64,000 bases of DNA from Mucilaginibacter sp. (GTDB lineage Bacteria; Bacteroidota; Bacteroidia; Sphingobacteriales; Sphingobacteriaceae), in the NCBI RefSeq assembly GCF_028288185.1, contig NZ_JAQBOF010000004.1:62001-126000 (forward strand). Reading direction: 5' to 3'. Below are positions 36,289 through 44,482 of this stretch, piece by piece. Position 1 is the first letter of the stretch; every line of letters starts with the position of its first letter. Under the pieces are notes generated by a model, which was not told the DNA's origin, made no database searches, and worked only from the letters and a program-made list of their open reading frames with translations. The position numbers and the translations under genes are program-made.

Positions 36289-37902
36289 ATGAGAAGCAGA
36301 AAGATCAACTATAGCCTTTTATTAATCGCCTTCGTTTTTTCGGCCTTTGTCGCCAACGCGTCTGATATAAAAATTAAGATCACCAAAGCCTATTTAAATA
36401 TCCCGGTAGGGAAACAGGCCCGGATGAAGTTGATAAAAATATATTCGGGCAATAAAGAGTTGCGCGAATTTCCTGTTCAACTGGCAGAGCAAAAGGTTGA
36501 TTACTGGATATTTATTGATGTTAGCGAGTTTAAAGGCAAAACCATAACCCTCACCAGCTATGCCAGTACCGTAGCTTTGAAAAGAATTTACCAGGCCGAT
36601 AAAATTGCCGGGGCAGATAGCTTGTATAAAGAAAGTAATCGTCCGCAATTCCATTTTACAGTAAAGCGGGGTTGGAGTAATGATATTAATGGCCCTATTT
36701 ATTATAAGGGCACCTACCACTTATTTTGGCAGGCATTTCCATTTGGCAACTCGTGGTATACCGCATACATGTATTGGGGCCATGCCACCAGCAAGGATAT
36801 GTTGCATTGGACAGAAACGTCTCCGGCTTTAATGCTGGATAGTTTGGGCTCGCCATGGTCGGGCACCGCGGTAATTGATAAGAACAATGACGGTGGCTGG
36901 GGTAAAGATGCAATGGTTTTATATTATACGGCATTTGATGTTGTATCGGGCGGTAAACAGGTGCAATGTATTGCCTACAGTACCGATGGCGGTAAAACCT
37001 TTAAACGCTACAAGGGCAACCCGGTTATTGACAGCAATGACGAAATGCACAGCAACGATACCCGCGACCCCAAGGTGTTTTACTACGAGCCAACAAAAAC
37101 CTGGATAATGGTTCTTTTTGAGCGCGATGGATTATCCTTCTACAATTCGAAGGATATGAAGACATGGAGCAAACAAAGCCATTTTAAGGGCCTGCATGAA
37201 TGCCCTGATTTTTTTGAAATGGCTATTGATGGAAACGCCGCTAACAAAAAATGGGTGCTGCATGGGGGTAGTTCAGATTATTATATAGGGACGTTTGACG
37301 GTAAAGAATTTCATGCCGAAAGCCCGCGGTTAAGTTATGCGAAAGGCGACTTATATGCCGCCGAATCATTTACCAATATGCCGGGCGACAGGCATGTACA
37401 AATGGCCTGGGGACGTATTGAGCATCCGGGTATGCCCTTCAACCAGATGATGCTGTTCCCGACAGAGTTTACTTTAAATACCACAAAAGATGGATTAAGG
37501 CTTTATGCCAGCCCGATAAAGGAGATAGAGACCCTGCATACATTGATCCATAACTGGGAAAACATAGCATTTAACGAGGCTAATGTTATATTGAAAAACG
37601 TAAAGCCAGGGCCCTTGCATATAAAAATGTCGTTAGCGGTAAAAAGCGGCGAAAACCTTCAATTATTTTACCAGGGCAATGAGCTGGCTAATTTCTCGGC
37701 GCAGGACTTCCCCAAAGAAATTAATAAGCTTGAAATATTATTAGACAAAACCGTTGTTGAAATATTTATAAACAACGGCGAACAATATATTATTAAAAAA
37801 ATAGACACCCCGTTAAATAACCAGGGGCTATCTTTTCAGCAGGATAAAACAGGACCGTTTATAAAGACATTAAGCGCCTACCAAATGCAGTCGGTTTGGT
37901 AG
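36289..37902 (+). CDS. GH32 beta-fructosidase-like glycosidase
   Basis: A GH32 five-blade propeller enzyme of 537 residues from the ATG at 36289, which gives a good signal peptide (MRSRKINYSLLLIAFVFSAF); an in-frame ATG at 36253 would add 12 residues. A DUF4980-like beta domain (about 26 to 115) precedes the catalytic propeller. Numbered from 36253, the three acidic residues are D144 in WSNDINGP, D272 in TRDPK and E316 in HECPD. The usual NDPNG is changed to NDING, so the substrate pocket near the nucleophile is unusual. Family members cleave fructans or sucrose. The neighbouring sulfatase is 44 bp downstream. Probably secreted exo-fructosidase; specificity open. Confidence 0.88.
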   Translation: MRSRKINYSLLLIAFVFSAFVANASDIKIKITKAYLNIPVGKQARMKLIKIYSGNKELREFPVQLAEQKVDYWIFIDVSEFKGKTITLTSYASTVALKRIYQADKIAGADSLYKESNRPQFHFTVKRGWSNDINGPIYYKGTYHLFWQAFPFGNSWYTAYMYWGHATSKDMLHWTETSPALMLDSLGSPWSGTAVIDKNNDGGWGKDAMVLYYTAFDVVSGGKQVQCIAYSTDGGKTFKRYKGNPVIDSNDEMHSNDTRDPKVFYYEPTKTWIMVLFERDGLSFYNSKDMKTWSKQSHFKGLHECPDFFEMAIDGNAANKKWVLHGGSSDYYIGTFDGKEFHAESPRLSYAKGDLYAAESFTNMPGDRHVQMAWGRIEHPGMPFNQMMLFPTEFTLNTTKDGLRLYASPIKEIETLHTLIHNWENIAFNEANVILKNVKPGPLHIKMSLAVKSGENLQLFYQGNELANFSAQDFPKEINKLEILLDKTVVEIFINNGEQYIIKKIDTPLNNQGLSFQQDKTGPFIKTLSAYQMQSVW

Positions 37903-37946
37903 GTATGAATTAACAAAAATTGTACCTTTAAGCATATAATACCGCT

Positions 37947-39686
37947 ATGAGAAAATTAAAATTTGGTTTAGTGGCCGTTTTGGCCGTTGCCGGTTCTATT
38001 GTTATTGTTTCCTGGCGGGGCAGTGCGCCTAAGCCGGTTCATAAACAACAGGACAAGAAGCGCCCTAATATCATTGTGATCTTGTCAGACGATATGGGTT
38101 TCTCAGACCTTGGCTGCTATGGCGGCGAAGCCGAAACGCCCAACTTAAATATGCTGGCTAAAGAAGGACTGCGCTATACCCAATTTTATAATACCGCCCG
38201 CTGCTGCCCATCGCGCGCGTCATTACTGACCGGGTTGGACCCGCACCAGGCCGGTATGGGCTGGATGACCTCCAATGATTTTAAATTACCCGGCTACCGC
38301 GGCGATTTGAGCCATAATGCCGTTACTATTGCCGAAGTTTTAAAGTCGGCAGGTTATGAAACCGCGATGACCGGCAAGTGGCATTTAAACTTTGACCCCA
38401 ATCCCAACACTAATAAACAGAACTGGCCGCTGCAACGCGGGTTCGACCATTATTACGGTATCATCTTGGGTGCTGCCAATTATTTTGATCCGGGATATTT
38501 AACCCGTGGCAATACTTTGGTAAATACCACTAACGACCCCGAATATCACCCCGAACATTATTATTTTACCGATGCGATATCAGACAACTCGGTTAAATTT
38601 ATCAAGGAGCGTGATAAAAGCAAACCGCTGTTTATGTACGTGGCCTACACCGCCGCGCACTGGCCAATGCAAGCCCCGGAAGCAGCCATTGCCAAATACA
38701 AGGGACGTTTTGACAAAGGTTGGGAAGAGTTGCGCCATGAGCGTTTAGAACGCATGAAAAAGCTGGGGGTAATAAAGCAGGACGAAGAACTATCGCCATT
38801 TGATGGCAAGCCATGGGCCACGGAGCCTGATAAACCAGCTATGTTGCGCCGGATGGAAACTTACGCCGCCATGATAGATGTTATGGATCAGGGTATCGGT
38901 CGCATTATTAAACAATTGAAAGCCGATGGCATGTATGATAATACGCTGATCTTCTTTTTACAGGATAACGGTGCCTGTGCCGAGATAGTAGGCAATGGCG
39001 AAGTAAGGCCGGTAGCGCCAAACCCTAACCGGGTGCGTAAATTGGGGCCGGATTCGCTGATCTATTCTATCAAACCCGTAACCACCCGCGAGGGCAAACT
39101 GGTAATGGAGGGTAAAAAAGTAATGGCCGGCCCCGCGGATACTTATGTATCTTATATGCAGGAGTGGGCAAATGTATCAACCACGCCATTGCGTAAGTTT
39201 AAACATTATGTGCATGAGGGCGGTATCTCTACTCCGCTGATTGTACACTGGCCGGATGGTTTAAAAGCCAAAGGTGAGCTGCGCGGGCAAGCCGGGCACG
39301 AAATGGATATTATGCCAACCATACTTGATATTACTAAAACCCCATACCCTAAAACCTATAACGGACATACCATTACCCCGGTTGAGGGCATAAGCCTGGC
39401 ACCCAGCTTTGAAAACAAACCATTAACCCGCGAGGCCATATACTGGGACCATGAAATGAACAAAGCGATCCGCATGGGTAACTGGAAACTGGTAAGCGAG
39501 GCAGACCTGAAAGGCATGACCTATACATCGGCACCGTGGGAACTATACGACATTAGCACCGACCGCAGTGAGCTAAACAACGTAGCCGCCAAACACCCCG
39601 ACCTGGTTAAAAAAATGAATGATATGTGGGAAGCCTATGCCAAGCGTTGCAATGTATTACCATCGCCGTGGAAGAAGGTGGAGTAG
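37947..39686 (+). CDS. Type I sulfatase (arylsulfatase-like, S1 family)
   Basis: A 579-residue secreted sulfatase with a hydrophobic N-terminal signal segment (LKFGLVAVLAVAGSIVIVSW). The metal-site aspartates are D48 and D49 in VILSDDMG. The formylglycine motif is TARCCPSRASLLTG with C86 as the residue to be oxidised (CxPSR). Further active-site parts are GKWHLNFD and FLQDNGACAE. The form NTARCCPSRASLLTG resembles the S1_4 arylsulfatase subfamily. It removes sulfate esters from a glycan or small molecule. No anaerobic maturase is encoded in the window, so maturation must come from elsewhere. Follows GH32 in the same direction. Confidence 0.92.
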   Translation: MRKLKFGLVAVLAVAGSIVIVSWRGSAPKPVHKQQDKKRPNIIVILSDDMGFSDLGCYGGEAETPNLNMLAKEGLRYTQFYNTARCCPSRASLLTGLDPHQAGMGWMTSNDFKLPGYRGDLSHNAVTIAEVLKSAGYETAMTGKWHLNFDPNPNTNKQNWPLQRGFDHYYGIILGAANYFDPGYLTRGNTLVNTTNDPEYHPEHYYFTDAISDNSVKFIKERDKSKPLFMYVAYTAAHWPMQAPEAAIAKYKGRFDKGWEELRHERLERMKKLGVIKQDEELSPFDGKPWATEPDKPAMLRRMETYAAMIDVMDQGIGRIIKQLKADGMYDNTLIFFLQDNGACAEIVGNGEVRPVAPNPNRVRKLGPDSLIYSIKPVTTREGKLVMEGKKVMAGPADTYVSYMQEWANVSTTPLRKFKHYVHEGGISTPLIVHWPDGLKAKGELRGQAGHEMDIMPTILDITKTPYPKTYNGHTITPVEGISLAPSFENKPLTREAIYWDHEMNKAIRMGNWKLVSEADLKGMTYTSAPWELYDISTDRSELNNVAAKHPDLVKKMNDMWEAYAKRCNVLPSPWKKVE

Positions 39687-39703
39687 TACCTTTTTAAACG
39701 CAT

Positions 39704-39827
39704 TGTCATTTCGAAACGAGGAACGAGTGAGAAATCTTATACATTATACCGGTGAAATATACAGGGTATATAAGATTTCTCGTCGCTCCTTTCGCGCATT
39801 GCCCAATCAGGCTCGCTCGAAATGACA
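39704..39827. repeat. Imperfect inverted-repeat element (MITE-like), possible terminator
   Basis: Outer arms TGTCATTTCGA (39704) and TCGAAATGACA (ending 39827) and inner arms GAGAAATCTTATA and TATAAGATTTCTC form a long imperfect hairpin 18 bp after the sulfatase stop, followed by a T-rich run. Elements with these same arms are, from memory, common between genes in Sphingobacteriaceae genomes. No ORF. Confidence 0.6.
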
Positions 39828-40061
39828 GTTCTTTTTTTACAACCCTTCCCAAGCTGGCGCAAGTATGTCGGGCCGGGCTAGAGGATAAAAGCTACTTGTG
39901 CCTTATTAGACAAAAATACGGCCAATTTTTCGTATCTTTATGGAGATAGTAAGGCATCTTTAAAAAGGCAAAAAGAACCAAATTGTAAATAACGATTTAT
40001 ATGCTTTTTAAACAGATGTAAGTATTAATCAGCTGTAATTCAGTATATTAGTTAAAAAAAC
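39828..40061. other. Gene-free stretch, nothing recognised
   Basis: Between the inverted-repeat element and the 42-bp tandem repeats I see no plausible coding frame, RNA gene or clear promoter on either strand. Confidence 0.5.
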
Positions 40062-40196
40062 ACTACCGGCATAACCCCTGATACCCGAAAAACAGTAATT
40101 TTTACTACCGGCATTACCGCCAATGCCCGAAAAACACCCCAAATTACTACCGGCAAAACATATCATACCCGAAAAATGGTAATTTTTACTACCGGC
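40062..40196. repeat. 42-bp tandem repeat, 3.2 copies
   Basis: Units begin at exactly 40062, 40104, 40146 and (partial) 40188. Each has ACTACCGGC, 13 variable bases, CCCGAAAAA and 11 bases; two copies end in TAATTTTT that joins the next ACTACC as a small hairpin. Located just downstream of the GntR gene at 40224. The alternation of conserved and variable blocks at fixed spacing suggests selection or recent duplication. Confidence 0.7.
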
Positions 40197-40223
40197 TAAA
40201 GTGGGCACACTGGTGTGAACAGC

Positions 40224-40952
40224 CTACCTCGAACTCTCTACCGTATACACAAAGCTGTTGGCTTTGTAATAGCCCAGGTTATATTCAATGGGGCGTTCGC
40301 CGTGGTCAAAAACAAAACGTTTGCGGTAAAGTACAGGGCTGCCAACCGGGATCTTTAGTTTGCCGGCAATAAACTCATCGGCGGCGGTGGCGCTTATTTC
40401 TTCTTTGGATAGCGTGGCAAAAACCGAGTGCTGGGTTTCCAGCATTTCGTAAAGGGGCATCTTAAAATCTTCTTCGCCGGTTAGGCCAACGCGTGGGTGG
40501 AAGTAAGATACAAAGTATACAAAAGGCTCATCGGTATTACCCCTAACCTTTTCCATCTTTAACACTTTACGGTCGGGTTTTATCTCGAAGAAATCAACCA
40601 GCGCTTCATCGGGCAATACCCATGAAATATTGAGTTCGAAGTTTTTAACGGTAATGCCCCGCAGCTTCATTTCCTGCGAAAAGCTTAGCCAGTTGTTTGA
40701 TTTGGAGCTTACAATGGTTTTGGCAACTTTGGTCCCGGTGCGTTTTTTACGTACCAGTAACCCCTCAAAAACCAGCTTGTTTATAGCCTGGCGCAAGGTG
40801 GAGCGCGATATGGCCAGGATCTTAGCCAGATCAACCTCGTTAGGGAAGACCTTGCCGTTTTGATATTCTTCTTCAGCTATCATTTTGCGCAAAAGCATTT
40901 CGGCCTGAGCATGCAGGGGGACGGGGCTTTTATGATCGATGGAATACCTCAT
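40224..40952 (-). CDS. GntR family regulator with UTRA domain
   Basis: A 242-residue HutC-subfamily GntR regulator. The winged helix occupies residues 8 to 75 (KVFPNEVDLAKILAISRSTL, then RQAINKLVFEGLLVRKKRTG). The UTRA ligand domain follows (VLKMEKVRGNTDEPFVYFVSYFHPRVG, then GSPVLYRKRFVFDHGERPIEY). A 13-base site ATGTATGTACATA lies 40 to 52 bp before its start and is repeated exactly before the mannose-6-P isomerase operon at the other end of the window. I therefore predict autoregulation plus control of that operon, although they are 37 kb apart. Neighbouring GH32/sulfatase genes are separated by repeats. Confidence 0.92.
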   Translation of the reverse strand: MRYSIDHKSPVPLHAQAEMLLRKMIAEEEYQNGKVFPNEVDLAKILAISRSTLRQAINKLVFEGLLVRKKRTGTKVAKTIVSSKSNNWLSFSQEMKLRGITVKNFELNISWVLPDEALVDFFEIKPDRKVLKMEKVRGNTDEPFVYFVSYFHPRVGLTGEEDFKMPLYEMLETQHSVFATLSKEEISATAADEFIAGKLKIPVGSPVLYRKRFVFDHGERPIEYNLGYYKANSFVYTVESSR

Positions 40953-40991
40953 GTTATTTAATAATTTACAATTATAAGGGTTTTAACCTAT

Positions 40992-41004
40992 ATGTATGTA
41001 CATA
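40992..41004. promoter_or_regulatory. Candidate autoregulatory GntR operator
   Basis: ATGTATGTACATA, containing the perfect palindrome TATGTACATA (40995 to 41004), lies upstream of the GntR gene in the divergent region with the GT-C/TPR gene. Identical 13 bases occur at 3654 to 3666. Confidence 0.45.
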
Positions 41005-41157
41005 AAAAAGAAGTGCCTGGTTCTATAATTATTATCAGCTATACTGTACCAGGAACACATGAATACACTTTTCTGATAACGCCCAATAAAAATTGGGCGT
41101 TCACAAATCGGCAAATGTTTAATAACTTAACCGTTTGTAATATTTATTGATATCTAC

Positions 41158-43206
41158 GTGGAAAAAAGGTCGTTTTGGTTTGGTATATTGTTGATGATGG
41201 TATTATGCGCTATCACCTACGCCAACCATTTTAACAACGAATTTCATTTTGACGATTCGCACACTATCCAAAACAATGCATACATCCGCGACATTAAAAA
41301 CCTGCCCTTGTTTTTTACGGATGGCAGCACCAGCAGTACATTACCGCAAAACCAATCCTATCGCCCAATAGTAACCACCTCTTTGGCGTTTGATTATTGG
41401 TTGGGTGGCGGATACTATTTGTTTTTCTTCCACTTGTCTACTTTTATCCTGTTTTTATTACAAGGGCTGTTGATGGTCTATTTTTTTACCAGACTGTTTA
41501 ATATTTCTTTGCCTAATGATAAGCGGAATACCAGCGTAGCGCTTATTGCCACAACCTTATATCTTTTACATCCGGCCATAGCCGAAACCGTCAACTACGT
41601 TATAGCCCGTGCCGATCTGCAATCAACCTTGGGAGTAATATTGGCTTTTGTGCTGTATCAGTATTCAGCACGGTGCCGCACGTTCTATTTATATTTAGTG
41701 CCAATAGTTATTGGCTCGCTGGCCAAGCCGCCAACTATAATGTTTGCGCCGATATTTTTTATCTACCTACTGTTTTTCGAGGAGCAATTAAGCCTTGCAG
41801 ATCTATTTAAACCAAGCCGATTTAAACAAGTATTCGCCGTAGTTAAAAAATCGGCTCCCGCTTTTATTTGTTGTGCCTTTATGTATTGGTTCCTGGGTAA
41901 AATGACACCCAAAACCTGGGAACCCGGCGGTACCGCGCCATTGCAATATTTAATTACCCAGCCTTATGTTATCGCGCATTACTTCCAAATGTTTTTTGTG
42001 CCGAACGCTTTAAGTGCCGATTCTGACTGGCAGTTATTACCCAACATGTCCGACTGGCGTTTTACCGCCGGTTCGCTTTTTATTTTGGCGATGATAGTTA
42101 TAGCGTTTATAACCTCAGTAAAAAAACAACTACGCCCCATAAGTTTTGGCTTAATTTGGTTCTTTTTGGCGCTGCTGCCAACATCAAGCATTATCCCCCT
42201 GGCCGAAGTTTTGAATGATCACCGTATGTTCTTCCCGTTTGTTGGGCTGCTCATCAGTGTTAGTTGGACAGTTGCTTTGCTGGCAAAAAAACTCGCGCCG
42301 CTAATTTCAAAATATATACCGGCTTATAAAATTGTGTTTTCGTTTATACTGTGTCTTATCCTTTCAACCTATGCCTACGCAACCTGGCAACGCAACCGGG
42401 TTTGGCATACTGAAGAAACCTTATGGCATGATGTTACCATAAAAAGCCCTAACAATGGCCGTGGCTTAATGAATTACGGCCTCAGCAAAATGGATGTCGG
42501 CGACTATGTTACCGCGGATATTTATTTTAACAGAGCATTAAAAATACTACCTAATTACTTTAGCTTGTATGTTAATCTCGCTATTTTAAAAGCCGCTACC
42601 GGGTATGACGATACTGCCGAAATGTATTTTAAAAGGGCCCAATGGTATGGCGGCAATTACCCCGATGCTTATATTTATTATGCGCGGTTTTTAAGTGCCC
42701 ACGGCCGCAACCCCGAAGCGATAACAAACCTGCAACAAGCCATGCGCCTGTCATCGGCAAACATATATACACGCACATTGCTGATGAACGCTTATGAAAA
42801 CACCGAAAATTGGGCAGCCCTAAAACAACTGGCGTTAACCACGCTGCAATTGGCGCCAGACAATGCAGACGCAAAAAGCTACTTGATCGCTGCCGACACA
42901 AAAAAAGGTAAAATTGATACAGAAGCAGAAAAGATAAAGCGCTCGCCAACAGCTGATAAATATTTGGCGCTAAGTTTACGCTATTATAACGCGGGCAGGT
43001 TTGAGCAATGTATTGACGCTTGTAATGAGGCCATTAAGTTAAAATCCAACTTCCCCGAGGCTTATAATAATATTTGCGCCGCCTATAATAAAATGCAACA
43101 ATGGAATAAGGCTATTATTGCCGCTAAACAGGGATTAGCACTCACCCCCAATAACCAATTACTAAAAAATAACTTGCAGGAAGCGTATAGTCATTTATCA
43201 CACTAA
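41158..43206 (+). CDS. TMTC/PMT-like GT-C membrane protein with TPR domain
   Basis: A 682-residue protein with a GTG start. Residues 1 to about 410 are polytopic membrane segments with the luminal acidic loop EFHFDDSHTIQNNAYIRDIK and the loop SYRPIVTTSLAFDYWLGG, the pattern of GT-C O-mannosyltransferase-like (TMTC/PMT) proteins. Residues about 440 to 680 are tetratricopeptide repeats (GLMNYGLSKMDVGDYVTADI, FPEAYNNICAAYNKMQQWNK). The architecture suggests polyprenyl-sugar-dependent glycosylation of exported proteins, but no substrate can be named and many bacterial members are uncharacterised. It diverges from the GntR gene, with 205 bp between. Confidence 0.8.
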   Translation: MEKRSFWFGILLMMVLCAITYANHFNNEFHFDDSHTIQNNAYIRDIKNLPLFFTDGSTSSTLPQNQSYRPIVTTSLAFDYWLGGGYYLFFFHLSTFILFLLQGLLMVYFFTRLFNISLPNDKRNTSVALIATTLYLLHPAIAETVNYVIARADLQSTLGVILAFVLYQYSARCRTFYLYLVPIVIGSLAKPPTIMFAPIFFIYLLFFEEQLSLADLFKPSRFKQVFAVVKKSAPAFICCAFMYWFLGKMTPKTWEPGGTAPLQYLITQPYVIAHYFQMFFVPNALSADSDWQLLPNMSDWRFTAGSLFILAMIVIAFITSVKKQLRPISFGLIWFFLALLPTSSIIPLAEVLNDHRMFFPFVGLLISVSWTVALLAKKLAPLISKYIPAYKIVFSFILCLILSTYAYATWQRNRVWHTEETLWHDVTIKSPNNGRGLMNYGLSKMDVGDYVTADIYFNRALKILPNYFSLYVNLAILKAATGYDDTAEMYFKRAQWYGGNYPDAYIYYARFLSAHGRNPEAITNLQQAMRLSSANIYTRTLLMNAYENTENWAALKQLALTTLQLAPDNADAKSYLIAADTKKGKIDTEAEKIKRSPTADKYLALSLRYYNAGRFEQCIDACNEAIKLKSNFPEAYNNICAAYNKMQQWNKAIIAAKQGLALTPNNQLLKNNLQEAYSHLSH

Positions 43207-43241
43207 ACGGCGCCTGAAAAACAAAACTCGAACTCTTTTAT

Positions 43242-43263
43242 GGCTGATTTGCACAGCCTTTTT
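43242..43263 (+). terminator. Rho-independent-type terminator
   Basis: GGCTG, a 7-base loop, CAGCC and then TTTTT lie 36 bp after the TPR protein stop, between convergent genes. Short but GC-rich stem with a clear T-run. Confidence 0.6.
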
Positions 43264-43467
43264 ATAAGCAAGCGCAATTGCAAACCATTAGGCGCGTTGT
43301 TTACAAACTTACGGCACTTAAATTGATTGAACACGTTGGAATGGGCAAAATTGCCAGAGCGAAGGTATATATGATATCTCCGTTAGGCACCGAATAGATG
43401 TTAAAAGATACATAGGACGAACTTTACACTAAACTGCGTTACTTTATCCAAGGTTTATCTTTAAACG

Positions 43468-44337
43468 TCATATGTTCAAAAACTCCTTCTTATAATCCGA
43501 AGGCTTCTTCTTCATCTCGTCCTTAAACTGCTTGTTGAAGTTTGACAGTGTTTTAAATCCTGATCGTTCTGAAATTGCTGAGATAGTTAAGTCGGTCTCC
43601 GTAAGTAACTTACAGGCGTGCTTAACCCTAAGTTCGCTTATAAACTTAGCGAAACCCTTGTTGTTGGCAGTAGTAAAATAACGACTAAACGAGGACGGTG
43701 TCATATATAGCATATCTGCTAATTCGTTAAGATGTATCTTTTTTCGATAGTTCTTTAAGATATATTCATAAACACTGCTCATCCTGTCGGTTTCATTCTC
43801 CTTAACCGGATCATAATATTCATTATGGGATATATAATGATACTCTTTTGTAGACGACAACAGGTTTAAAATTCTAAGCAGGTGAATAAATGCATCCAAC
43901 CCCGATAGCTCCACCAGCTCCTTCATAAGTGTAATAACTTTTTGCTTTACATCGCCATAAAACTCCAACCCCCGCGATGACCTTTTAAAAAGCTTCTTTA
44001 ACTGCACCATCTCCTCCTTTCCCATCAAGTGCTCGCCAAGCAAACTCTCCTGTAGATAAATCACAATGCCCCGAATCTTTAACAAACTGTTCTTTTCAAA
44101 ATAAGCCTCGTCACTACGCCATAAATGCGGCAGGTTTGAACCGGTTAATACCAGTTCGTTTGTCCGAAAAGATTTTATACTGTCGCCAATAAAACGGGTT
44201 CCAGTACCCTCTAACGGAACAAATAACTGATATTCTGAGTGCGAGTGCCATACCGGATCAAAGTACTGATCCTCCAGGTACTTGATCATAAAGATCTGCG
44301 ATGCGGGTATTGCCGATTTGTGTATGGCTGGTTTCAT
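43468..44337 (-). CDS. AraC family transcriptional regulator
   Basis: A 289-residue AraC-type regulator. The N-terminal cupin begins with DPVWHSHSEYQLFVPLEGTG, the His-containing sugar-sensing strand. The C-terminal domain has LNELADMLYMTPSSFSRYFT and ISAISERSGFKTLSNFNKQF with the typical KKPSDYKKEFL end. It diverges (145 bp) from the ThuA/propeller/cupredoxin gene and its followers, which are the likely targets. No obvious copy of the 21-bp paired site seen near the other AraC gene was found; a lone TTGTCC lies in this intergenic region. Confidence 0.92.
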   Translation of the reverse strand: MKPAIHKSAIPASQIFMIKYLEDQYFDPVWHSHSEYQLFVPLEGTGTRFIGDSIKSFRTNELVLTGSNLPHLWRSDEAYFEKNSLLKIRGIVIYLQESLLGEHLMGKEEMVQLKKLFKRSSRGLEFYGDVKQKVITLMKELVELSGLDAFIHLLRILNLLSSTKEYHYISHNEYYDPVKENETDRMSSVYEYILKNYRKKIHLNELADMLYMTPSSFSRYFTTANNKGFAKFISELRVKHACKLLTETDLTISAISERSGFKTLSNFNKQFKDEMKKKPSDYKKEFLNI

Positions 44338-44482
44338 AATTGATTATTTGCATCAAAAAATACAAAACTAAATAATTAATGATAAAATACAGTCGGAATT
44401 GGACAAAAAAGAAAAGGATTTGATCGCCATATTTGTTTATACCTAATCTACGGTTACGTATAAACCTATTTAAATTGTTTTC

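Noticed and set aside
40062-40196. CRISPR-like appearance of the 42-bp repeats
   Set aside because: Conserved blocks are only 9 bases, spacers are 11 to 13 bases, and no cas genes are near. It is a tandem repeat.
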